A DNA stretch of 64,000 nt from Costus lasius (taxonomy: Eukaryota; Streptophyta; Magnoliopsida; Zingiberales; Costaceae): contig CM050451.1 in assembly GCA_027563935.2 (NCBI GenBank), forward strand, positions 101,769,565 to 101,833,564, in the 5' to 3' direction. The translations under genes were made by a program, and so were the position numbers. Of the stretch, positions 46,174 through 58,759 are shown piece after piece (the stretch's first letter is position 1; each line of letters begins with the position of its first letter). The notes beneath the pieces were generated by a model, which was given only the letters and a program-made list of their open reading frames with translations, did no database searches and was not told the origin of the DNA.

Positions 46174-46402
46174 GTACCCACTCAGTGGGCACGTCCATCT
46201 ATCTTCAGACGGTGCTGGATTTCACCTGCGTGTTACAGAGAAGGGATTTATCGCTTCTCGTTGCTCAGCATAGCACGTGGTGGTACAGGGAGTAGGTCGG
46301 GTCAGCTTGACCATGTAAGGCTACATATGTGGCGCATATAGTAGCACATGGAGGCAGCCATCTGAGGGATCAGAGACTGTGTTGTACCAACTCAGTTGGC
46401 AC
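46174..46402 (+). other. Pair of UCA-loop hairpins in the G leader
   Basis: 46174-46192 is GTACCCAC-TCA-GTGGGCAC and 46384-46402 is GTACCAAC-TCA-GTTGGCAC. The two differ by one exchanged base pair, and both keep an A.C mismatch at the third pair. Confidence 0.7.
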
Positions 46403-46709
46403 AGTCTGCTGGATTGCCCAGGTGAAGGGGAATCGCACGGGTTGGCGATTGGCTGGGACAGCCTACCAGAAATTAATGCTTGTCATCTCTGTGCATCTTA
46501 TCTCGCCTGAGCGGGACGCGGAGACCAAGTATGAAATCTGGATCCCATCTCACTAAAAGAGTTCTACTCTTTCGGGCTGTTTTGCTGGATTTTTCAGCCA
46601 GATAAAATAGTGAGAAAAAGAATCTTTCTTAAGTCCTGGATTGATTCTATACATTGATACTGACCTTGCTGTTCTTGCATTGTTGTAGATTCCTGCAGCA
46701 ACGAACACC

Positions 46710-49700
46710 ATGAGCTTCAATGTGCGATCCCTACTGGAAAGGGAGAAGTTTGCTGGGCCAAACTTCTCAGACTGGTTCGGACACCTTAAGATCGTTCTTA
46801 AGGCAGAGAGGAAACTGTATGTCCTCGAGACGGCTGTGCCGCCTCAACCCGCTGCGAACGCCGCAAGGGCGGTTCGTGATGCCTATGAAAAGCACGTCAA
46901 TGATAGCATTGATGTCGCTTGCCTGATGCTAGCGTCTATGACACCACCGCTGCAGCGTCAGCATGAGGATATGTCGGCTATAGAGATTATAGCGAACCTC
47001 AAGATGCTGTATGCTGCACAGGCGAGGACAGAACGCTATAATCTGACAAAGCTCTTCTTTCAGAGCAAACTGGCTGAAGGGAGCCCAGTGGGAGCTCACG
47101 TGCTCAAGATGATTGGGCACAAGGAGGCTCTGGAGAAACTGGGGCATACCATCAACCAGGAGCTTGCTGTAGACATTATTCTGCAGTCTCTCCCGCCCTC
47201 TTTCGATGCGTTCATTATTAATTTTAATATGAACAAAATCGATTGTACTCCGGCAGAGCTGCTGAATATGCTCTTGACAACTGAGGAGACTCTGAAGGGA
47301 AAGCCTTCAACCTCTGTCTTAATGGTTCCTTCCAGGAACAAGAAGAAGGGGAAGAAGGGCAAGGCCCCTGTCAAGAGTTACAGCAAGGCTCTGAAACAGA
47401 AGGTTAAGCGGTCGAAGGACAACAGGTGTTTCCACTGTGGCCAGCTGGGTCACTAGAAAAAGGACTGTAAAGCTCTCCAAGGAGATAAGAGGGGAAGCAT
47501 CGCTTCTGGCTCAGGTATATTCGTGACTGAGGTCATGTTTTCATCTTCTTCTATATCATGGGTGTTGGACACTGCATGTGGAGTTCACATTTGTTCAAAT
47601 GTGCAGGAACTCAAGAGAAGAAGACAGGTGGGACAGCATGAGGTAGACCTACGCGTTGGAAACGGGGCACGGGTTGCTGCTGTTGCTGTAGGAGACTATT
47701 TCATTTCTTTACCATCTGGCATTGTATTGGAATTAAACCATTGTTATTTTGTACCGAGTATCACCAAAAATATTATCTCTATTCCTGCTCTTGTCAGGAA
47801 AGGATTTGCCTTTGAATGCAATATTTCAAAGTGTGTTTTATCTTATGATAATATTGTTTATGGAACTGGTTCAATTAACAATGGGTTATTCATGTTGGAC
47901 ATGGAAAATTCTATACAAAACATTGATAATAAGAAAGCCAAGTATGCTGATGACAGCACCTTATTATGGCATAGTCGTTTAGGCCATATTAACAAGAAGC
48001 GCATTAAGCGGTTGCATGATCATGGACTGCTGGGATCATTCTCCTATGAGGAGATTGATACATGCAAAGCTTGTTTAATGGGTAAAATGACGAAGGCTCC
48101 TTTTCCTAACAAAGGTCAAAGGGCTTCAGGTTTACTTGACCTTATACACAGTGATGTGTGTGGGCCGTTTAGTAAACATGCCAGAGGTGGCTATTCGTAC
48201 TTCATTACCTTTACTGATGATTTCAGTAGGTATGGTTATGTCTATCTTATGAGACATAAGAGTGAATCTTTTGACAAGTTCAAAGAGTTCAAGAATGAAG
48301 TACAAAATCAGCTAGGCCGAAATATCAAGGCACTTCGTTCTGATCGAGGTGGAGAATACCTGAGTCATACATTTACTGACTATCTGAAGGAGTGTGGGAT
48401 TATCTCACAGCTCACTCCGCCAGGAACACCGCAATGGAATGGTGTGTCCGAGAGGAGAAATAGAACGTTACTTGATATGGTTCGTTCTATGATGAGTCAG
48501 GCTACTCTACCTTACTCCTTTTGGGGATTTGCACTGGAAACAGCTGCAAAGGTACTAAACCGAGTGCCATCCAAGGCAGTTTCAAAGACGCCATATGAGT
48601 TATGGTATGGGAAACAGCCGAGCTTGACATTTATCAGGATCTGGGGTTGCGAGGCTTATGTCAAAAAGCTCGCCTCTGGGAAACTGGAAAGCAGATCTGA
48701 GAAATGTATCTTTGTCGGTTACCCTAAGGAAACTAAGGGTTATTATTTCTACGATCCCAAAGAGAACAAAGTATTTGTTGCTCGGACGGCAATATTTCTT
48801 GAGAAGGAGTATCTTCTGCAAGAGGCCAGTGGGAGAGAAATAAAGCTGGATGAGAATCCAGAGGAAGGACAAAGTAGTCAAGCACAGTTGGATAAGCCTG
48901 AGTCGGTAGAACAGGTTATTGTGCAACCTGAGGCTCAGATATCATGGGAACCGCGAAGATCGGGAAGGATCCGTCGATAGCCTGAGCGCTATGACGGAGT
49001 CTACATCATTGACAATGATGAACCCCTCACTTATGCGGATGCGGTCAGTGGACCGGAGTCAGCTAGATGGCTTAAAGCTATGCGAGTCGAGATGGACTCC
49101 ATGTCAGATAACCAAGTCTGGGATTTGGTTGATCCGCCTCCGGGAGTAATCCCTATAGGCTGTAAATGGATCTTCAAGAAGAAGATTTACATGGATGGTA
49201 ACGTGGTTACCTATAAAGGCAGGCTTGTTGCGAAAGGTTTCAAACAAATCTACGGGATAGATTATGATGAAACTTTCTCACCTGTGGCCATGTTTAAGTC
49301 TATTTGGATTCTTTTCGCGATAGCTGCATATTACGATTATGAGATCTGGCAGATGGATGTGAAGACAGCTTTCCTTAATGGAAAACTGGATGAGGATGTG
49401 TATATGACACAACCTGAAGGTTTCACTAATCCATCAGATCGTCATAAAATATGCAAACTAAAGAAGTCCATTTATGGACTAAAACAAGCATCTAGAAGCT
49501 GGAATATTCATTTTGATGAATCAATCTCTGAGTTTGGTTTCATCAAGAACGAAGATGACCCGTGTGTATATAAGAGGTTTAGTGGGAGCGTGATTACTTT
49601 CCTAGTCCTCTACGTCGATGATATCTTAATCATTGGAAACGATATTCCTGAACTGCACGCTGTTAAAGCATGGTTAGGAAAATGTTTTCAGATGAAAGAT

Positions 49701-50594
49701 CTAGGAGAAGCAGCCTATGTGTTAGGTGTGAAGATCTACAGGGATAGATCTAAGAGGCTTCTCGGGCTGTGCCAGAGTACTTACATCGATAAAGTCCTGG
49801 AGAGATTCCATTTAGAGAATTCTAAAAGAGGATATCTTCCAGTCAGACATGGTCTGAATCTTTCGAAGAGTCAGTGTCCACAAACACAGACTGAGAAAGA
49901 GGAAATGGACAATATGCCTTATGCTTCGGCTATTGGATCCATTATGTATGCGATGTTGTGTACTCGCCCAGACGTCGCTTACGGGTTAAGCGTGACCAGT
50001 CGGTTCCAAAGTAATCCAGGTATGGCGCACTGGATTGCAGTCAAGAACATTTTAAAATATATGCGGAGGACCAAAGATATGTTCTTGATATATGGTGGTC
50101 AGGAAGAGCTCAGTATAGAGGGATATACTGACGCTTCGTTCCAGTCGGACCAGGATGATTTCTGATCGCAATCAGGCTATGTTTTTAGCTTGAATGGTGG
50201 AGCAGTGGTGTGGAAGAGTTTCAAACAGTCAACTGTTGCTGATTCCACAACAGAAGCCGAGTATGTTGCAGCCTCGGAAGCATCCAAGGAGGCAGTGTGG
50301 ATTCGTTAGTTCGTGAGAGAACTTGGTGTTATTCCTTCGAGTGCAGATCCTTTGGTTATCTTCTGTGATAACACCGGAGCAATCGCACAAGCAAAGGAAC
50401 CACGGTCGCACCAGAAGTCCAAGCACATACAGAGATGGTTTCACTTGATCCGGGAGATCATAGATCGTGGCGAGATCAAAATATGCAAGGTTCATACAGA
50501 CGACAATCTAGATGACCCGCTTACCAAGCCTCTGGCGCAGCAGAAGCATGAGAAGCACTGTAAGAATATGGGTTTGCGATTTCTCAACCATTAG
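46710..50594 (+). pseudogene. Gag-Pol polyprotein of G, with four stop codons
   Basis: The start ATG and length equal those of F (1295 codons including the stop), and all domains are collinear: Gag, knuckle, protease DTA, integrase DDE, RT with YVDD, RNase H. Stops are at 47454-47456 (TAG for the tryptophan in the zinc knuckle GHW), 48978-48980 (TAG for glutamine in the integrase/RT linker), 50163-50165 (TGA for arginine before RNase H) and 50307-50309 (TAG for lysine in RNase H). Three of the four are C-to-T or G-to-A changes. No frameshift is seen. The element can still provide a template RNA but not its own proteins. Confidence 0.95.
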
Positions 50595-50602
50595 ATTAAG
50601 TG

Positions 50603-50614
50603 CAAGTGGGAGAT
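50603..50614 (+). promoter_or_regulatory. Polypurine tract of G
   Basis: CAAGTGGGAGAT directly precedes the 3' LTR and is the same in all family 1 elements. Confidence 0.85.
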
Positions 50615-52324
50615 TGTTGGGGTATGCCCTTAAGGTTAATGTTTGAGGCCTTGGGATTGTAACAGTATCATGTAATAAACTCTTAAGTTTATAAAGGCAT
50701 GGTTGTTATTCAGATTGTTACCTTGTCTGCTGTAATAAGTGTACTTCTGATTAATGTCTCAATGCTGTTCAGCTAGGCTGACATGCTAAATGTCCTTAGT
50801 CGATATATCTTGGTGAACATGAGACAACCTTGATATGATTGAGACTAATATGTGTTCTAATCTTATAGGATGCTTCGAGCATGGAATAAGATGTAGACTC
50901 ATGGGTACATTGGATGTACTGGACAGACCCTTCTAGGACATTCAATTGCTTGTCACAATGTGAATGATCCTTGATTGCAACAAGTGGCACATGTCCTCTG
51001 ACTTGAGATCACTTGTGTTTCTAAATGATGATTGTCATTGTTTTGAGGTAGTTCAATATCATTTGAAACATAATGGTTATAGACTATCTTGGATAATGAT
51101 CATGAGTCAGGTTAGGGCACTAGTGATAGATAGAGGATTGCCGTCTCCTTGTTGAAGGAGTGTGGTGTTCTATAGGGGCCCCCTAGATGAGATGATTGAG
51201 AAAGTGTATGGCCATACCCAGGTGACTATGTGCATCTGATCTAATCATGCTCATCATATTGGAGCTACAGGCTTGATACGCTTGTCCAATAAGAACATCC
51301 AGTGGCAAAGGAAACATGTATGCCTAGTGAAGTGCATTCACCCTTGTGCTATGGTTTGGGAGTAGTCTTGGAAGACTGTTTCCTTTATATCGGGAGACAG
51401 TGATGTGTTGCTAGATACCCCTCACTGATCGTGATAACGAGAGTTATCGTTACCGACATTTAAAGGAAACCCTTAGGGTCGCACAATTTGATGATATGGC
51501 TTACTCAAGTCAGATCGTGTGGACTGAATTGTTTGGGTTCAGTTTAAAGGAGTTTAAACTCTGATTGCAAGTGAGATATGGTCTGATCATGTTTGATTGA
51601 TTAGGGCTTGATATCGGTAAGCTTCGATCAAGAGAGTTGATGCTAGATCGGTTAGATCAAGAGTATCACAAGATGGACGGTTAGATCTGAACCTATTGGT
51701 TCAATGAGATCTAGACCATGGCTTGGGCTAATTTGATTTGGTTTTTTAAACCAAAGTCAATAGAATCGATTAAGCTTGAACCGGTTCACATGTGTGAACG
51801 CTTGGTTCAATGCTTAAGCGTTTTTGGTCGGTTTTGAGAGCATTACTTCATGCCATTCCATTTTAGGAAAGTCATCAAAGTGATTTTGCAAAAACGCCAA
51901 AACGCCTTTGCTTCAATGCCTCTCTCTTTGGCGAAGAAGTACTTGTGAGTGTTTTTCATCGCCGAGAGTGGATGAGAGGGGATTCGGCCAAGCAAGACTT
52001 CTTGATCATCTCCTTCATACGACAAGACCCCTTGAAGCTTTTGCTAGCACAAAGGCGTGAAAGGGAGTAACCAACTTCTTCTTGTGTGCGCGCCATTTGG
52101 AGGAGATCTACTTTGCTCTCTTTGCTTCCAAACCGCCTCCTTCTCATGGCCATGGTAACACATCTTTCACTTGATGTTTAAGTTGATCATATGAATGTAT
52201 AGCATGCGATCAAAAGTGAAACCCTAATTCCGCTGCAAAACAAAGAAATTTCACTTGCGCCCCCCCTCTAGAAAGGGGTACTCACCTTAGGGTTTTCTCG
52301 CTCCCCCTTGAAGGGGACTCTACA
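50615..52324 (+). repeat. 3' LTR of G
   Basis: 1710 bp, nearly identical to the 5' LTR, ending CTCTACA at 52324 before the second GGTTC. Confidence 0.95.
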
Positions 52325-53050
52325 GGTTCATCCTCAATGATGAAGATCCCATCATGTTGGGTCGGCAGCGACCCATACCTCTCAGGTGAATGACGAATCC
52401 TCCCAGACCTACATGGAGCCTGTGTCTGAGCCTCAGGTTGCCTAGCAACCGGTGCAGGTGGCTCAAGTTCCATCTCTATGTCTTGTGGTTGCACTTGAAC
52501 CTCGTCTAAGTCAAACTTCCTCCCACTAACTTCTCTCATGAGAAATTCTTTCTCTAGAAAGACAGCACCCCGAGCAACAAGAACTTTGTTCTCGGTGGGA
52601 ACATAGAAGTAGTAACCCTTAGTTTCCTTAGGGTACCCCACAAACACGCATTTATCAGATCTAGGTTCTAGCTTGCTAGAATCCTGACGGTTGACATAAG
52701 CCTCACATCCCCAGATCCTGATAAGAGTGAGATTAGGGTGTATCCCACTCCATACCTCGTATCGAATCTTTGAGACACTCTTAGATGGAACATTATTCAG
52801 TATTAGAGAAGTTATTTCAAGTGCATGCCCCCAGAATGAGGGAGGTAGAGTTGCATGACTCATCATACATCGAACTATGCCTAACAAAGTTCGATTTCTC
52901 CTTTCAGACACACCATTCCATTGGGGTGTTCCAGGTGGAGTGAGTTGGGATAAAATCCCACACTCTCTCAGATAGTCAAGAAACTCACCACTCAGGTACT
53001 CTCCACCACGATCTGATCGAAGAGTCTTAATGGATCTACCAAGTTGGTTC
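52325..53050 (-). pseudogene. Integrase and linker remnant of B2
   Basis: Continues B2 after G. In the sense direction it starts inside the integrase core (QNQLGRSIKTLRSDRGGEYL), passes the conserved PQWNGVSERRNRT with the catalytic E, and the IWGCEAY and YPKETKGYYFY stretches, and ends in the acidic, proline-rich linker before RT. The stretch is open but fragmentary. Upstream integrase, protease and gag are cut off by the H LTR. Confidence 0.9.
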
Positions 53051-55302
53051 TGTTGGGTAATGCCGGGTGTAATTTTTAAAAATTTGCAGTCCCAGGACGC
53101 AGCGGAAGAAGCATTACATCCGAAACACATTCCTTTCCCAAGGATCCAAGCGAGAGAGAGAACACAAGGATGTGTTAGGGTTAGTACCTCTATTGCTTAT
53201 CAGGATGAAGGTGCCAAGTTGAAGACGATCAAGTGCTCACCCTCTACAAGTATCCACGCGTCGACTCCTTGATCGTTGCTCCCTTCCACACTTGGTGCTA
53301 GCCTCGGGAAGAGAATCAAGCCTTCACCTCACTTGCACCACCTTCAAGAGAACTTGCGCCAAGGAGGGGATAGGGAAGATGCCGCCAAGGACTTCCCTCT
53401 TCTTCTTTGCTTGCGCCACCTCCAAGGTGCGCCTATGGCCAAGGAACGATGAGGGCTTGTGGCAAGAAGATGCCACCAAGCACAAAGAATCCTTGCGCCA
53501 AAGAAGAGAGGAAGAGGAAGAACTTTCGGCTCCAAGGAAGAAGATTGCGCCAAGCCTATGTTGCTCTCGCCCCTTGCACTCCAAGTCTCTCCAAGAGATA
53601 TGTCACCCCTCCAAGATGTTGTCCACACGAATCAAACTCTAAGAGGGGGCGGCAAGGGTCCTATTAATAGGATAAGGGGCGGCTAGGGCAATGGCTAGGA
53701 TCATGCCAAGTGGGCGGCTATGATAAAGGAGTCTTGAGGTAAGGAAAGTCTCCAAGACTTTACCATAAACCTCATTCAACCTATCCTAATTTGCCCAATG
53801 GCCATATCAGCCCAAGACATGCCTTAGAGGCATTCTTTCCATCCAAGGAGAAGGGCTAGGCGCAACATGCAAGAGGAATTCGGCTAGGGTGGTGTCTTGG
53901 GAGAAATTAGGGTTTGAGGTAAGGTAAGTCTCCAGGACATTACCATAAACCTCTTCCCTATATCCATATGCGCCTAGGAACTTCCCATAAAAGTTCTTAA
54001 GCCATATCAGCCCCAAGACTTGCCTTAGAGGCAAGTATTCCATCCAAGGAAGAGGGGCTAGGCGCCCTTTACTTCCATAATGAAGCAAAGGCGCCTCCCT
54101 CACCCCATTATGCCCCTAGGCGCCAATGGGGTGAGATTTCTCCCCATTATACCCTTTTAAGCCAATTGCTTCTTCATGACAACTAATATTGGGCCTCATT
54201 GGATAATGAGCTAGCCCAAACTTCTTGGCATGAGTTGGTTAACCCATTGGATCTAATCCAATGCAACCCTAATCCAAATGTGACCTATCTAGGTCAATTT
54301 CGGGTCAACCTGCCAAAAATGAAGTTTGGATCCAATAACTTTCTTCCAACTCATCAGGCCCATTGGCGCTGATGAAATCTTCCAAATAGATCCAAGTTAT
54401 CCAATAACTTGATCCTAAGGTTTCTGATTAAAGCAACGTCAAGAGTCTATTGCATGTGACCCCGTAGGATCCATATGTCGATGGTAATGATGTAAACATC
54501 ATAAGTAGTGAGGGGTATCTAGCAACACATCACTACTACCCATGTCATAGGACTTAAGTCATTATGGCAACAACTCCTAGCAAGCAACGAGGATTCCCAT
54601 TGCATTATAGATCCCTTTGCCTAAACTGATATCCTGCCATTGGATTAGTCTCAAGTTTATCAATCCAATGCATTGGTCATGACTCAACTAGTGTGGCCAC
54701 ACATTCCTGTCATGCACCAATAAGGTGGGGCGCCCCCGAGTGGATATCATACTTCCAATAAGGTAGGGGCAAATCCTACTGTTGGTCATCCATGTCTCTA
54801 AATAACTTATGACATGCCCAATGACAATCGTTTTGGTCTCCCAATTACGGAGAGACGTAAGATTGTACCAAAGCATACCCATCATCAAATCTAGACATGA
54901 ATACCTCAAGTATAAGGATCAATGCAAACCTCTTGCATGTGAGATTGACCTGTTGACTAGACAAGTCAATCCTCACGGTGGATCACTCCAGTGCATTCAA
55001 TGCACCTGTATGTCTGCATTACTGTGCCCCACACCTAACCAGCCATACACCAGTCTCACATGCACCAAAGCTGTCCCATATCGGTTAAGGCACCTTGACC
55101 GGGGATTACTTATGAGAATAGATCCAATCCAAACTCCTGGGACATTATCTATGCAATTCAATATATTAACGCAGGTAAAACAATCTGCATAATAATGACC
55201 ATGCCTTTATTGATTATATCAATTTCATTAATTCTATCAAAGTACATTCAAACAATGCCTGACCATGTCCATACATTGGTTTGTAGGGCATATACACCAA
55301 CA
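53051..55302 (-). repeat. 3' LTR of H, the only whole family 2 LTR here
   Basis: 2252 bp from TGTTGGGTAATG to TATACACCAACA, with inverted tips TGTTGG and CCAACA. Palindrome GTGTGGCCACAC at 54691-54702. Purine-rich repeated segments near 53380-53560 explain the overlapping open frames there, which I do not regard as genes. Confidence 0.9.
54487..54537 (-). other. Two hairpins in the H LTR matching those of family 1
   Basis: Hairpin 1, 54504-54537, has an 8-bp stem (AGTAGTGA with TCACTACT) and an 18-nt loop like family 1. Hairpin 2, 54487-54502, is ATGATG/CATCAT with a 4-nt loop, sense TTTA. The stems differ from family 1 by paired changes. Confidence 0.7.
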
Positions 55303-55314
55303 ATCTCCCACTTG
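55303..55314 (-). promoter_or_regulatory. Polypurine tract of H
   Basis: Sense CAAGTGGGAGAT directly before the LTR start TGTTGGTGTATA. Identical to the tract of family 1 and of B2. Confidence 0.8.
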
Positions 55315-55323
55315 CACTAAGAC

Positions 55324-58300
55324 CAAGGACAACTGATGCTTAGTCAGTTCCAATGTCTCTAGTATGACCCATTTAGCTTCCGCTGCGCCAGAGGCTATGT
55401 CAGTGGGTTTTTCCAGATTGCTATCTGTGTTTATTTTAACAAGTTTGAATCATCATCTTTATCCATGATCACCAAGATCAGATGATATCGCTGCAGTACA
55501 TACTTGAGTGCTAAGTTCCTTTACATATGCTTACGGCCCCAGTAAGAACTATACTGGACCATCAAGCTCCAGGGACTAAATCAAGTTCAAATGAATGAAG
55601 CTGCTTCTTTGGCTGCCACAAGAAGCTACAATGTACTCAGCCTTAATTGTAGAATTTGCCACTATGGTTTGCATAAAGCTCTTTCAGCCTACAACACCAC
55701 ATCAAGGCAAAGCGCAAATCCTGGCTGTGAATGATAGTCATTAGACCGGAACGAAGTGTCAGTGTACCCCTGTACACAAAGTTCTTCCTGTCTATCATAG
55801 ACTAAACTTCAATCCTTTATACTTCCCAAGTATATATAAGGATTGCTTTCACAGCTATCTAGTGTCAAACACTAAGACCTGATTGAAACTTGCTGGCTAT
55901 GCTCCAAGCATTTGCCACAAATGGTTTTGTGTATATTACTCAAAACATGATCCATCATATACACCATGTATCAGCATTTTAGATCCATGTTATTACTCTC
56001 CAGCTGTGTCATCCTCATGAGAGTCAGACCATATCTCTCTGGAAGGTATCAATATTTGGAATGATCCAATATAAACCTTTCCAGAAACTCTTGGATGAAC
56101 GTAGATTGACTAAAGGGCAATGACTTTCTTGGATCCCTTTTGATCCACATGCCTAGAATGTAGGCTGCATTCCCTAGGTCATTCTTCTCGAAATACATTC
56201 CAAGCCTGTACTTCACCGCGTGAAGAGCTGGGATGTCATTTCATGTGAGGAGAATATTGTCAATCAATTAGAACAAGAAACATTATGATGCTCCCACTGA
56301 TCTTCTTGTAAACGCAGGATACTTGTATAATACCATACATATCTTTATGGCGATTGTACGAAAATATTTTGGCTATTTCCATCTAGACATCCTCTTCTAG
56401 ACGTCCATTTAAGAAAAGTAATTTTCATAACAACACGCTATAACAGAACATGTAATTATAACAAGTAGATACCTAATGGACTCAAACAAAGCTGTCGGTC
56501 AAAAATTTCATCACTATCCACCCAGTGGACTTATCTGAAATTTCATTCACTAGCTCGTCATCATAGGTAACAATGTTACCTTCCATGTCTATCTTCCAAG
56601 AAGATCCACATACAGCCTCTGGGTGTTACCCCTTTGGCGGCTCAATCAAGTCCTATACTTGATTAGCAGACATGGAGTCCATTACGGTTCTTATGACACT
56701 CAGCCATTTCTTGGAATCTGGTCCACTGACCGCTTCCATTTCCTCATAAGTCTTTAGATTCATCCTAGATGAAAAATTCTTCATCCCCACAATCTGTGAG
56801 AGTATTTCGAATCCATTTAGACTCATGTGGTTCCTGTGTTACTTGAACCTCAAGTTGACTTTCAACCTGCATGTGTGATTCTACTCTCCATTTGTGTCTA
56901 ACTGTATTGTGGTTGATTTTTGGACCCTGTCCTAATCAAATCTACTCCCACTGGCTTCTTTCAAAAGGATATCTAAGAAAGACAGCAGTTTGAGCAACAA
57001 ATATTTTTGTTCTCATCGGGATAGAAGTAGCACTCTCAGTGCACCACAAATACACACCATGGAGTGTCAGAACAGTTGCTTGCATGGCCTCTCAAGGAAG
57101 TAAATTTGCATGACTATTCAAAGATGGAACCACATCCAATGTGTTCCCTTTTCTTTCTTTGAATTTCACCACACAGTTGTGGTGTTCCAAGTAAGCTGTG
57201 AGACAATCCCACACTCCTCAAGATAGTCATCAAATTCTTCACTTCCCTCTTTGATCCAATCAAAGGGTTTTAATAGATTCTCCAATTCGATTCTATACTT
57301 CATTTCTTAACTTCTTGGATTTCTCTAAAGTTACGTGTTGGATATGACATATCCCAACTTAATGAAGTATACCACTTGGTGCTTGTCTCCATGTCTACAC
57401 ACATTGTTGTGCACTAGATCTAACAAGCATCTAACCTATCTCTCCTTCCTAAATGAAGGTAGCATCTGTTATCTTGTCCATTAGACAAGGCTCACATATA
57501 TCATAACCCTGAAAGGATAATGATCCCAATAGTCCATGGACTTTTGGATGTGACTTTTGTCTTATGGCCCAAGAGACAATGCAAAGAGATGGTATTGATC
57601 GAATCATTGGATTTGATCTATTTAGTGTTACACACAGAACTACAAGCTATTATCAATTGTACCACTACTATAGAACATTCCAGATTTAAAGAAATACCAA
57701 TTTATTTCAAACTGAAAATCCATTCAAAATAATGGACATAATGTTCTAATACAAAAGCTAGTACATAATAGCAAAGTTCTAGTTGAAGTCTTTGAAGGTA
57801 GTGAGATGACATCAACAACAGCATCCAATGCTCCATCCCTGACTCAAAAGTCAATCCCACCAAGCCTTATTGTCCTACTTCTTTTGAGCCCCTGCATATG
57901 AAAAACATATGTAAGCTCCTCATGTGGTACCCTGTACCCATGAATAAGAAGTAGACATAAAGACCTCAGTAAAACAATACCTGAAGCAGATGGATAACAT
58001 CCCTTCTTTTGTGCCATGCTCTTCCTGGGCCTTAATCCATCCTAAAATTTCCATGCATTCCCAGTCTTCCGAAGTTTTAGCTTCGAAGATACAGAACCAT
58101 TGTCATTCCTGGATTCAGGCAAACACCCAGAATATCCAACAACACTCTCTTGATCACTATTTGAAGTGCCTGGTGTGAAGAGACGTCGAAGATGTATGAT
58201 CATATCATAAATCCCCATCTCATCACACTCAACCTGGACCTCAGGGGTCAAGCACCTCAAAATAAGAGCAGTGTAATGTTCACTATCCACACAATGTTCA

Positions 58301-58480
58301 TGATAGACATTCTACTCCCACTCTGTACAAAAATATATACAGGGCTGGGTTGGAGGTCTTTCAAGAAGATACACCATATTCTCATGTTCTAGAAGTTTGG
58401 ACAAAAGTATGAACCATCTTGTCCAATTTGTTCTATCCAATTTATTTTTAAGAAGTTTCAATCTAGGTTCAGGAGATGGA
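55324..58480 (-). pseudogene. Heavily decayed Gag-Pol of H
   Basis: Order and fragments match Copia in minus direction. RNase H traces are near 55390-55720 (a remnant of the EAEYVA motif at about 55625-55650). RT is traceable at about 56200-56700. Integrase traces are near 57120-57500, including the stretch corresponding to the HCCC-type end and the GVSER neighbourhood. A Gag fragment is readable at 58042-58290. Stops, frameshifts and gaps occur throughout. Plus-strand open frames such as 57520-57732 and 57990-58178 are by-products. Confidence 0.7.
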
Positions 58481-58759
58481 ATCATCTACAATAAGCAAAC
58501 AAGCAAAATAAGTACTATGATAAAGCATTTAACAAGGACATTAAATTAAATGCTATACTCCCACTATTTCCTTAACAAGTTGATAACTCTCAAAAACTCA
58601 ACTTGGAAATACATGAGTAGGATCCCAATTTCACACGAGGTCTCCGCAACTCACGAGGGTGAGTTGAGATGCACAGAGAGTCCCATGCTTCCTTAGGTAG
58701 GCATGCCAGCCAATTGTGCCGCGCACAATTCCTCTTAGTAAAGACAGACTAGGTGCCCT

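Larger units (their letters stand above)
44954..46709 (+). other. Untranslated leader of G
   Basis: About 1.76 kb without a credible gene. The hairpin domain is at 45682-45817 and the paired UCA-loop hairpins are at 46174-46402. Confidence 0.85.
43230..52324 (+). mobile_element. Element G: complete plus-strand family 1 retrotransposon inside B2
   Basis: 9095 bp with two 1710-bp LTRs, PBS, leader, gag-pol and polypurine tract. TSD GGTTC at 43225-43229 and 52325-52329. About 12 LTR mismatches by eye (about 0.7%). Gag-Pol has no frameshift but four stop codons. Confidence 0.96.
40053..53050 (-). mobile_element. Element B2: old family 2 retrotransposon split by G
   Basis: Blocks 40053-43229 (3' LTR, RNase H, RT) and 52325-53050 (linker and integrase) join at one GGTTC when G is removed. 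The integrase is then interrupted by the LTR of H at 53051. The 5' part lies beyond H, outside the window. Many stops show that it is older than A, D, F and G. Confidence 0.88.

Noticed and set aside
53292..53686. Overlapping open frames on both strands in the H LTR
   Set aside because: Repetitive purine-rich sequence without stops on either strand. No conserved protein and no equivalent frame in B1 or B2.
57520..58178. Plus-strand open frames in the middle of H
   Set aside because: They lie antisense to the decayed integrase and gag remnants and have no recognisable domain.
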